A DNA stretch of 64,000 nucleotides, from the NCBI GenBank assembly GCA_946807835.1, contig CAMPEX010000001.1:387001-451000 (forward strand), read 5' to 3'. The position numbers and the translations under genes were made by a program. This stretch comes from Ailanthus altissimus (Eukaryota; Streptophyta; Magnoliopsida; Sapindales; Simaroubaceae). Shown in pieces: positions 23,002 to 32,435 of this stretch. Positions within the stretch are counted from its first letter, which is position 1, and every line of letters starts with the position of its first letter. The notes beneath the pieces are model-generated. The model did no database searches and was not told the DNA's origin. It saw nothing but the letters and a program-made list of their open reading frames with translations.

Positions 23002-25858
23002 AAGCTGTCACGCCCCAGACCCAAAAGATCCGACACACGACATCACTTACATTCATTCACTGCATGTGCACTCATAAATAATATTACACAAAATTTTCAA
23101 CTTTCATTCAACACAGAAATCCTTAGCAAGTTGCTCATAAGTTCAACACTAAAATCAACCTTAACCTAACATATAAGTATAAACTTCTCTTGACAATATT
23201 TAAACATTCATTTCAATTTCTTTTAGAATTATAGCAATTGAATTATGACTGGGACAATTATTAAACCGGAGATACGCAGAGTTTTCTCAGAGATTAACAC
23301 TCTACTACGTCACCAGTAGCAACTTTGTTACCGGGAGCCCAGAATATATCCATTGCAAATTCTTACTTAAAATCATCCAATAACCACACTTTATAAAACT
23401 TAAACCAAATCCAATCCACACACAATGAAATAATACATAAGTATTTATTCAATAGGGACAAACCAAATATCCTATCCCACGTGTCCCCAAATGAAACACA
23501 CAACAACCTAGCAACTTAGGGAACCCAAGGAACAGCAGAAGCCTTGCCAAATCCGCTAAGCCCACATGCACCTTATTTACCTGAAATCACCATAAACTAT
23601 AATGAGTATAAAACTCAGTAAGCATACTAATTTTTCATATATCAAATACAAATACATATATGTACACAATGCATATGTATGATATGCTGTGATCAATCAA
23701 AATCATAATCTTATCAAATCACATATCATGTAAGCGCTTACACATTCTTTCAAAACACATAATAGGAATACCATTACTCAACTACTACTTAGTAGGACTT
23801 ACATATCACATATCACATAATGAGCCAAATGTCACTCGTAGGTGACATACCGTATGAGAGGAATAGTACAAGTGAGGCCTTTAAATCACACATACATAAC
23901 GCTTATGCCCGAAGGTAAAAGCCAAACCCTCACCCTGATCATCGGTGAGTCCTCTCACATGTACCTATACGCCACCACACGAATGTGATGACTCACACTT
24001 CCTTTAGGTACCAATAGGATCCTCCCTACATACGGAACACATAACATATACCAATCCCGAAGGAAAGGCCACACATAAAGGCTCCACAAATCACATAAAA
24101 TGCCTACTAAGTTAACAGTGAGTTCAAGTACCCTCAAATCACAAAATATTTCTCATGGACATATTACACTTCAAAAGCTTTCTTTGTTAAACGCATCTTA
24201 TTTTGGAAAGCTCACTTTCAAAAAACACATGTATGTCCATGCTCAATGTCAATGCTCACATTCATAAACATATATTCACATTTCATATCAAAATATACTT
24301 TGACATATCATAAACATATTCTTAACCCCATTTACAAAATCATACAAAACAATAATTATGTTTATTGTGATTCCAGTAGTAAGTCTAGTATACTTACCTC
24401 TTAACACTTTCAGCTACAAGGCTTAAATCTCCTTAACCTATCAATGGAGATTAATCCTTTCATAAGCCTCACAATTCACACAAAATACTTTAAATAGCTT
24501 ACAAAATTATACACAATGCATTTATCACATCAAATTGGTCTAAATATTTGGTTTCTCAAAACCTGTCATTCTGACCACTTACACTTAACAAAAATTTCTA
24601 ATACATCAAATGATGTCCAATTACTCCGAAATTAGAATATATCATTCTTGACTCATATATACTTCTTATATATGAATATTATATCAAAATTCCTACACAA
24701 TCCATTCCATACACACCATCGAATCCAAACTACAAACCTGACAGGATCAAGATACTTACTGAACAGTATTCAATCTCCCAATTTTATAAAATCATATACT
24801 AACTCAAAAATTATAAAACTACCACATAATTACTCTTGACACATATCTCAGTCCATGATAAATATTTGGCTTCCAAATAACTGCCAAAAGTATTTTAAAA
24901 CTATTTTATTTCATAACTTTAAAAATCTGTTAATCAAATACTACAATGAGCTGATACACTTTAGAAATTCATAACACTTCAACCACATTGATCCAAATTC
25001 TCAATTCCGAGTATATCATATTAGACATATAAAATTATCATATTCCACAAATTCATAATTTTTAGAGATCATTCAGCAGGTCAAAAATTATTTTCCACTG
25101 TATCATACTGTTTACACAGGAAATTTCCAGAATTCCAGGGTCATTTTGGTAAATTCACTATAAATTCAATTTCCGAGATTTTCAGTCGATTAAAAGTCTC
25201 AGATGATCCTAAACATGTCTAATTTCATATACTCAAAATTCAAAACCAGAATCGAATCACAACAATTTATACAATTCCTAGATCAAGAGGTTATCCAGCA
25301 GAAATTCCATAATTCATCATGATTTATCAAACTATCTTATAGATCATCATCAATTCTCATATGATCTTACGAAATACACAACAAATCCTCAATTATACAT
25401 ATTTTCAGAAATCAAAACTTAAAGGAATTAACTTAATTAATACCAATAAATTGAGAAATACGTATGATATACCTCTTGAAATTCAAATTTCTAATTTCTT
25501 CTTCTTTTTCTTCTTCTTCTCCTCTTTCTCTCTCCTCTATTTCTCTCTTCTCTCTCTTAAAATTGGTAGCTCGACCTAAAAATGGTAAATTAGGGTTTAA
25601 AAGTGTATTTTTATACTAAGAGGCTAATTTTTGATATTTACAAATTTGCCCCCAAAACTTTCAAAGTATAACAATTTGGTCCCTAAAATAAATCTAAAGT
25701 CATACAAATAAACCCAATACTAATCGTATATCCTTAACCTATAAAAATATTACTAATAACAATATATAATTCAAGTATCACCAACATACAAATAAAATAC
25801 GTATATTTATATATATAAATATACATATTCTTACCGGTTATGGATACTGGTTACTACA
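23002..25858 (-). repeat. 3' LTR of the LOG-bearing element
   Basis: It is 2,857 bp, the same length as 29577-32433, and I found no difference in the stretches compared. The short reading frames at 23955-24137, 24648-24839 and 25361-25579 recur unchanged in the other LTR. On the element strand it starts TGTAGTAACC and ends near GGGGCGTGACAG. A CT-rich tract at 25498-25558 becomes a GA-rich tract near the element's start. Confidence 0.92.
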
Positions 25859-25861
25859 ATT

Positions 25862-25880
25862 CTCCCCTCCTTATAAGAAT
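25862..25880 (-). other. Polypurine tract
   Basis: On the minus strand it reads AAGGAGGGGAGA immediately before the LTR start, preceded by GAGGACGAAATTC. This is the usual end of Tekay-type chromovirus interiors and the only clear pol-side remnant left. Confidence 0.85.
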
Positions 25881-26742
25881 TTCGTCCTCGAAATTCATAA
25901 CTTAAGCACATAGATGAGGATACTTAGATCTCATTTCTTCTTCTCATTCTCAATTTTCCTTTTCAACTGTATAGTTTATTCATAAAACATTTACAAAACA
26001 ATCTTCCTTGTATATAGGATTTGCTCATTGTGGTCCAAAATCCTAATAAATACTCATTCATATGTTAGATTATCTCTAAGTTGGCTCATAGCTGAGTATA
26101 CGAGAGGAGTACGAAACATATATCCATAAAATAAACATATGACACACATTATGGACTTATAAAATTATACACACATATTTTTATTCTTTTTTTTTTTCCC
26201 ATTCGTTCAATATTTAATGGGTATCTATACACTTCACCTTTCATTCATTAAAGAATAACATAGATGTAGAATACCCATACTAATCTCTTACATAAAATTC
26301 TTAACTCCTTTAAAAATTTTAATCCCTTCAACATATACTCATACGTCATAATATCATTCACTACCTTGATATCATTAAAAAAAAAATGTAGTATTTCTAC
26401 GCAACTAAGTTGTCATTCAAATCAGAATATTGAAAGCATTATCTTAAACGATCAAAAATCAACTTCAATAAAAAGACCTTTAGTTCAACTGATTCTTAAA
26501 CTATAGATCTTAACATTATATCTCTTACTTTAACTCTTAAAAAAAATAGTCCACCTTATTGGACATCATTTTCTCATTGAGATTGACATGTCTGCTTTTT
26601 CTAATATGCTCGATTTCAAATAGAAAAGATTCTACTAGCACAATTACTGCGATGGCAAATATGATTCTTTTAACTATTCCTTTAACGTCATCCACGTAAA
26701 AGGAAAGGACAAAACGATTATTGATTTTCTTTCATAAAACTC
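25881..26742. other. Interior of the LOG-bearing element, before the first gene
   Basis: This is AT-rich DNA between the polypurine tract and the TATA box of the 386-residue gene. No pol domain or other reading frame is visible on either strand. The last 100 bp (from about 26640) may be promoter for the downstream gene. Confidence 0.5.
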
Positions 26743-26750
26743 TATAAATA
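26743..26750 (+). promoter_or_regulatory. TATA box of the 386-residue gene
   Basis: TATAAATA lies 63 bases before the ATG at 26813, within CTCTATAAATAGCC, a good plant core-promoter context. Confidence 0.65.
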
Positions 26751-26812
26751 GCCTAAACCTCATAATCACTTTTCTAGCAATAAATAAAACCAACCTTCTT
26801 ACCATCTTCATA

Positions 26813-27973
26813 ATGAATCCCATTATCATAACTCCTCCTGTTCCTTTTTCTCCACCACAATTTCCAGACCTAATCAAAACCAGAACACTCCATTCCCGTG
26901 CCAAAGAATTCATCAGACACTACGCCATCTTAGCAGTCCAAGAACACGGCCTCACAGTTCTTGGTGGCCCTTTGTTCAACTTAGAATACCCTTTCTTTCA
27001 CCTGCACTCTTTTTTCCCATTTTCTCAATGGTCCAAACCTGTCCTTTACTTGTTATGGTACCTGTTGGATCTGTATACAATCGCCATGGAATTCCCATTA
27101 CTTATAACCCTCCAAAAATTAGAAAAATGTGATGAAGATCATCCAGCCCTGATTTTTCTCCAATGGTTTTACCCAAAGACATGGTGGATAACTAAATTTC
27201 AATACATGATTGCAAACAACACAAATGCTGCAGTCCCCAGACAACATCTTTGGTCAGTCTTACTTCTCCAACGGAAAGGTATGATTATTTCAGATCACGA
27301 GATTCATTATTACCCCACTGTTAAGGATTACTTCACATTTACCCTTTCACTAAAGGGATCAATTAAGCTCTGGCCTGAAGAAGTAATCCAACAAAAGAGA
27401 GAACTTGAAAGAATTCTTGCTCAGGAAAATCAAATAATTCCTCCGTCTGTTTGGATCTCCCCAGAAGATGCTGCGCCTTGGGAACAGGTTGAAGCTGACT
27501 TTGCAGAAGACCTGAATTTTGCCAATATACTCAAATTCCAACAAAGACAAAAATATCATCTTTCACATCTCAGAAATACAAATTACTCTACCCACCATCA
27601 CCATATCCCAAACATGACTTATTATGCCAGATACAGACAAGCAATGGATAACCTTCACCAATGGCCTCAGCTAGCTGTCCTGACAGAACCTACCCAATCT
27701 CAGCCAGTTGTCCCGACAGAACCTGACCAACGCCAACCCAATCTTGACTTATCCCTCTTTCAAGACTCACAACATTATCTAACCGACACCCAAATCCAAG
27801 AGGAAGCCAGCACATCCCTCATCCAGACCAGCTCACCTGCAGAAGATCAAGATATGGTAGACCCACCTTCCACTCAGCCAGAGCCCTCATTCAATGTATG
27901 GGAACAACAACTCCATAAGTTTCTCTCTCACGGATATGACACAGATGAAAGCGATCAGGGAGACTCATTTTAA
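26813..27973 (+). CDS. Unrecognised 386-residue protein in the LOG-bearing element
   Basis: This is an intact frame with an ATG 63 bases after a TATA box and an AATAAA signal 170 bases after its stop. I do not recognise the family. Residues 20-180 are rich in aromatic and hydrophobic residues, with a hydrophobic stretch at 76-100 and a Trp/Tyr/Phe-rich patch at 116-131 (WFYPKTWW). Residues 187-245 are charged and probably helical. HHHH occurs at 261-264. Residues 285-360 are Pro/Gln/Glu-rich with a short repeat (TEPTQSQP at 291-298, TEPDQRQP at 302-309). The tail is acidic (DTDESDQGD). There is no zinc knuckle, protease or polymerase motif, so it is not an ordinary gag or pol. It is antisense to the retrotransposon and co-oriented with LOG. 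Intactness in such a decayed window argues that it is recent or under constraint. It could be a captured host gene or derive from another mobile or viral element. Confidence 0.75.
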   Translation: MNPIIITPPVPFSPPQFPDLIKTRTLHSRAKEFIRHYAILAVQEHGLTVLGGPLFNLEYPFFHLHSFFPFSQWSKPVLYLLWYLLDLYTIAMEFPLLITLQKLEKCDEDHPALIFLQWFYPKTWWITKFQYMIANNTNAAVPRQHLWSVLLLQRKGMIISDHEIHYYPTVKDYFTFTLSLKGSIKLWPEEVIQQKRELERILAQENQIIPPSVWISPEDAAPWEQVEADFAEDLNFANILKFQQRQKYHLSHLRNTNYSTHHHHIPNMTYYARYRQAMDNLHQWPQLAVLTEPTQSQPVVPTEPDQRQPNLDLSLFQDSQHYLTDTQIQEEASTSLIQTSSPAEDQDMVDPPSTQPEPSFNVWEQQLHKFLSHGYDTDESDQGDSF

Positions 27974-27985
27974 CCTACATTGTTG

Positions 27986-28003
27986 TTTCTGTTTTTCACA
28001 GAA
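27986..28003 (+). other. Stem-loop after the 386-residue gene
   Basis: TTTCTGT and ACAGAAA form a seven-base stem around a four-base loop, 13 bases after the stop codon. Its role is unknown. Confidence 0.5.
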
Positions 28004-28145
28004 ACTAGATCCGTGTTGCTCTATCACATCAAAGAGAGACTGATTACTGCTTTATCTTTATGTCAAGTGTGCTTTATCTTTCTTCATATCTGCTTTTAAT
28101 CTATCGGCCAAAAATTAATGTTAAGACCACAAAATCTTTGTAATT

Positions 28146-28151
28146 AATAAA
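28146..28151 (+). terminator. Polyadenylation signal after the 386-residue gene
   Basis: AATAAA lies in an AT-rich 3' flank 173 bases past the stop. Confidence 0.5.
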
Positions 28152-28413
28152 GTTAATTTGGCCTCATGTCCAAAGTCCAATTGTTAGCTCAAAAAGTCTT
28201 CAAGTCATTGATATATTGTCGACCATTAGTGCCAAAATGGCTAAGTCCCTAAATCCATGAAATAGGCCTTTATTGACTTTTCTTAATTATCTTACCTAAC
28301 TTATCACACTTCCGACACAATTTTTTTTTTGTTTTACCTCACCAGAATCGAGAAAAATATATACTTGAACATACTTACACATATGCTCCACAACTATTAT
28401 CAATTTGTTTCTC
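28152..28413 (+). promoter_or_regulatory. Intergenic region, probable LOG promoter
   Basis: This is 260 bp of AT-rich DNA between the two genes. It includes a T run at 28320-28330. No reading frame or known repeat is seen. Confidence 0.4.
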
Positions 28414-28421
28414 TATAAATA
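28414..28421 (+). promoter_or_regulatory. TATA box of the LOG gene
   Basis: TATAAATA in the context CTCTATAAATAC lies 61 bases before the ATG at 28482. Motif and spacing are almost the same as for the upstream gene. Confidence 0.7.
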
Positions 28422-28481
28422 CATTATTATTGCATCCTTATACAAACTCAAAAATATTCAAGGATTAGGGTGAGCATAACA

Positions 28482-29135
28482 ATGGAGGAAACCTCAGCTC
28501 GTCGATTCACAAAAATTTGTGTCTTTTGTGGATCCAACCCTGGGAATACTGAAGAGTTTACAAAAGTTGCAGAAAATCTTGGTAAGGTATTAGCTGAGCG
28601 AAATATACATTTAGTATATGGAGGAGGTAACCGTGGGTTAATGGGGTCTGTAGCAAAAGCAGCACACAATAATGGTAGTCGCGTTTTGGGTATCATTCCA
28701 AAACCTCTAGCTATTGAAAATATTGTAGGAAAAACAGTTGGGGATGAGTTACAAGTCTCATCTATGCACGAGCGAATGGCTCAAATGCTTAGGCATGCGG
28801 ATGCTTTCATAGCTCTACCAGGAGGTTTCGGGACCTTGGAGGAAATTTTTCAAATTGTCTCATGGGCACAATTACAAATCCACCAAAAACCCATTGGTTT
28901 GTTAAATGTTAATGGTTTTTACGACGGGTTGATATCTTTTCTTGACTATGCAGCGGGAACACAATTCATCCCACTTCTAGCACGACGGATTCTTATTTCA
29001 GCTCCAACTGTTGATCAACTGATTGATCAATTGCAGTCTTTTATTCCTCTGTCTAATCCAACATTGCATCAGTTAGATTGGTCTACTCATGACAGTCAGA
29101 AGAAGCGCAAAATAGACTTAAATCTCACTCCGTAG
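28482..29135 (+). CDS. LOG-like: LOG-type cytokinin riboside 5'-monophosphate phosphoribohydrolase
   Basis: Family role: LOG enzymes release active free-base cytokinin from cytokinin riboside 5'-monophosphate, giving ribose 5-phosphate, in cytosol and nucleus. The 217-residue protein has full family length. It shows KICVFCGS (11-18), the nucleotide-binding loop YGGGNRGLMG (46-55), GIIPK (70-74), MHERM (95-99) with the conserved Arg, and the signature PGGFGTLEE (113-121). The Lys that follows the Arg in many LOGs (RK) is Met here. The C-terminus has KKRK (207-210) and DLNLTP (212-217). I start it at ATG 28482; an in-frame GTG 12 bases upstream is not a likely plant start. Plant LOG genes normally have several introns and this one has none, suggesting a retrocopy or capture of a processed transcript. 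It lies antisense inside a young LTR retrotransposon with its own TATA box and AATAAA. Function is confident; activity and expression are inferred from intactness. Confidence 0.93.
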   Translation: MEETSARRFTKICVFCGSNPGNTEEFTKVAENLGKVLAERNIHLVYGGGNRGLMGSVAKAAHNNGSRVLGIIPKPLAIENIVGKTVGDELQVSSMHERMAQMLRHADAFIALPGGFGTLEEIFQIVSWAQLQIHQKPIGLLNVNGFYDGLISFLDYAAGTQFIPLLARRILISAPTVDQLIDQLQSFIPLSNPTLHQLDWSTHDSQKKRKIDLNLTP

Positions 29136-29189
29136 CCTCTATTGTATTTTTGTTGCTGCTATTGTTGTTGTGTTGTTGTTTTCCTTTTC

Positions 29190-29195
29190 AATAAA
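29190..29195 (+). terminator. Polyadenylation signal after LOG
   Basis: AATAAA lies 55 bases past the LOG stop, after a GTTGTTGTT-rich stretch. Confidence 0.6.
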
Positions 29196-29560
29196 AGTTG
29201 TTTCAATTGATGTCTTCAATACTCTACTTCTCTATATTTTGTCATTGAGAAAATTATCTCAATTTACTCTATCACATGCAAATTATCATTATAAGATATT
29301 CAACATCACTCTTACTAAGCATATTAGTCATAACTTAAAAGAAAATCTAAATGGTAACATTAAGATCCACAAGGTACCATTATCCACAACAACAACAATC
29401 TTAGCAGCTCTTGGATACTGTGTCATCTTCACAAAATCATACAAAATTTAAGGAATATGTCAAACTTTTACACAACAAAGCTACAAATACAATCCTAAGG
29501 ATTTGGCATCTGCTCGGTTCCCTTGACTCGACACTTAAAAGTCTACAGAATCATATCTTA
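29196..29560 (-). other. 5' interior of the LOG-bearing element
   Basis: This lies between the LOG 3' end and the primer site. On the element (minus) strand a frame begins ATGACACAGTATCC near 29428 and encodes about 30 residues with a run of Val. It could be the stub of the original gag start, cut off where the captured cassette begins. No domain is recognisable. Confidence 0.4.
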
Positions 29561-29572
29561 GCTCTGATACCA
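29561..29572 (-). other. Primer binding site, tRNA-iMet type
   Basis: On the minus strand this reads TGGTATCAGAGC next to the right-hand LTR. It fixes the element's orientation as minus. Confidence 0.9.
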
Positions 29573-29576
29573 ATAA

Positions 29577-32433
29577 AAGCTGTCACGCCCCAGACCCAAA
29601 AGATCCGACACACGACATCACTTACATTCATTCACTGCATGTGCACTCATAAATAATATTACACAAAATTTTCAACTTTCATTCAACACAGAAATCCTTA
29701 GCAAGTTGCTCATAAGTTCAACACTAAAATCAACCTTAACCTAACATATAAGTATAAACTTCTCTTGACAATATTTAAACATTCATTTCAATTTCTTTTA
29801 GAATTATAGCAATTGAATTATGACTGGGACAATTATTAAACCGGAGATACGCAGAGTTTTCTCAGAGATTAACACTCTACTACGTCACCAGTAGCAACTT
29901 TGTTACCGGGAGCCCAGAATATATCCATTGCAAATTCTTACTTAAAATCATCCAATAACCACACTTTATAAAACTTAAACCAAATCCAATCCACACACAA
30001 TGAAATAATACATAAGTATTTATTCAATAGGGACAAACCAAATATCCTATCCCACGTGTCCCCAAATGAAACACACAACAACCTAGCAACTTAGGGAACC
30101 CAAGGAACAGCAGAAGCCTTGCCAAATCCGCTAAGCCCACATGCACCTTATTTACCTGAAATCACCATAAACTATAATGAGTATAAAACTCAGTAAGCAT
30201 ACTAATTTTTCATATATCAAATACAAATACATATATGTACACAATGCATATGTATGATATGCTGTGATCAATCAAAATCATAATCTTATCAAATCACATA
30301 TCATGTAAGCGCTTACACATTCTTTCAAAACACATAATAGGAATACCATTACTCAACTACTACTTAGTAGGACTTACATATCACATATCACATAATGAGC
30401 CAAATGTCACTCGTAGGTGACATACCGTATGAGAGGAATAGTACAAGTGAGGCCTTTAAATCACACATACATAACGCTTATGCCCGAAGGTAAAAGCCAA
30501 ACCCTCACCCTGATCATCGGTGAGTCCTCTCACATGTACCTATACGCCACCACACGAATGTGATGACTCACACTTCCTTTAGGTACCAATAGGATCCTCC
30601 CTACATACGGAACACATAACATATACCAATCCCGAAGGAAAGGCCACACATAAAGGCTCCACAAATCACATAAAATGCCTACTAAGTTAACAGTGAGTTC
30701 AAGTACCCTCAAATCACAAAATATTTCTCATGGACATATTACACTTCAAAAGCTTTCTTTGTTAAACGCATCTTATTTTGGAAAGCTCACTTTCAAAAAA
30801 CACATGTATGTCCATGCTCAATGTCAATGCTCACATTCATAAACATATATTCACATTTCATATCAAAATATACTTTGACATATCATAAACATATTCTTAA
30901 CCCCATTTACAAAATCATACAAAACAATAATTATGTTTATTGTGATTCCAGTAGTAAGTCTAGTATACTTACCTCTTAACACTTTCAGCTACAAGGCTTA
31001 AATCTCCTTAACCTATCAATGGAGATTAATCCTTTCATAAGCCTCACAATTCACACAAAATACTTTAAATAGCTTACAAAATTATACACAATGCATTTAT
31101 CACATCAAATTGGTCTAAATATTTGGTTTCTCAAAACCTGTCATTCTGACCACTTACACTTAACAAAAATTTCTAATACATCAAATGATGTCCAATTACT
31201 CCGAAATTAGAATATATCATTCTTGACTCATATATACTTCTTATATATGAATATTATATCAAAATTCCTACACAATCCATTCCATACACACCATCGAATC
31301 CAAACTACAAACCTGACAGGATCAAGATACTTACTGAACAGTATTCAATCTCCCAATTTTATAAAATCATATACTAACTCAAAAATTATAAAACTACCAC
31401 ATAATTACTCTTGACACATATCTCAGTCCATGATAAATATTTGGCTTCCAAATAACTGCCAAAAGTATTTTAAAACTATTTTATTTCATAACTTTAAAAA
31501 TCTGTTAATCAAATACTACAATGAGCTGATACACTTTAGAAATTCATAACACTTCAACCACATTGATCCAAATTCTCAATTCCGAGTATATCATATTAGA
31601 CATATAAAATTATCATATTCCACAAATTCATAATTTTTAGAGATCATTCAGCAGGTCAAAAATTATTTTCCACTGTATCATACTGTTTACACAGGAAATT
31701 TCCAGAATTCCAGGGTCATTTTGGTAAATTCACTATAAATTCAATTTCCGAGATTTTCAGTCGATTAAAAGTCTCAGATGATCCTAAACATGTCTAATTT
31801 CATATACTCAAAATTCAAAACCAGAATCGAATCACAACAATTTATACAATTCCTAGATCAAGAGGTTATCCAGCAGAAATTCCATAATTCATCATGATTT
31901 ATCAAACTATCTTATAGATCATCATCAATTCTCATATGATCTTACGAAATACACAACAAATCCTCAATTATACATATTTTCAGAAATCAAAACTTAAAGG
32001 AATTAACTTAATTAATACCAATAAATTGAGAAATACGTATGATATACCTCTTGAAATTCAAATTTCTAATTTCTTCTTCTTTTTCTTCTTCTTCTCCTCT
32101 TTCTCTCTCCTCTATTTCTCTCTTCTCTCTCTTAAAATTGGTAGCTCGACCTAAAAATGGTAAATTAGGGTTTAAAAGTGTATTTTTATACTAAGAGGCT
32201 AATTTTTGATATTTACAAATTTGCCCCCAAAACTTTCAAAGTATAACAATTTGGTCCCTAAAATAAATCTAAAGTCATACAAATAAACCCAATACTAATC
32301 GTATATCCTTAACCTATAAAAATATTACTAATAACAATATATAATTCAAGTATCACCAACATACAAATAAAATACGTATATTTATATATATAAATATACA
32401 TATTCTTACCGGTTATGGATACTGGTTACTACA
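29577..32433 (-). repeat. 5' LTR of the LOG-bearing element
   Basis: It is 2,857 bp and apparently identical to 23002-25858. On the element strand it is the promoter-bearing LTR and would drive transcription leftward, antisense to both carried genes. Confidence 0.92.
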
Positions 32434-32435
32434 AT

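Larger units (their letters stand above)
23002..32433 (-). mobile_element. Non-autonomous LTR retrotransposon carrying a LOG gene
   Basis: This 9.4 kb element is in minus orientation. Its two LTRs have equal length and look identical. A Met-type primer site (29561-29572) adjoins the right LTR and a polypurine tract (about 25862-25880) adjoins the left LTR. LTR ends (TGTAGTAACC start), primer and polypurine context resemble Tekay/Del chromoviruses. The interior (25859-29576) has no reverse transcriptase, integrase or protease on either strand, so it must be mobilised in trans. Instead it holds two plus-strand genes, antisense to the element. Flanks show ATAA at 22998-23001 and ATAA(C) at 32434-32438, a four-base match or a five-base duplication with one change. 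It inserted at the head of the SINE. Confidence 0.9.

Noticed and set aside
23955..24137. Small proteins duplicated exactly at 23955/30530, 24648/31223 and 25361/31936
   Set aside because: They are identical only because they lie in the two LTRs; there is no codon or domain evidence for genes.
26813..27973. The 386-residue protein as a gag of the LOG-bearing element
   Set aside because: It is on the strand opposite to the element's transcript, lacks a zinc knuckle, and has its own promoter and poly(A) signals.
28470..28481. LOG start four codons upstream at GTG
   Set aside because: Plants start at ATG. The ATG at 28482 lies 61 bases after the TATA box and gives the usual family N-terminus.
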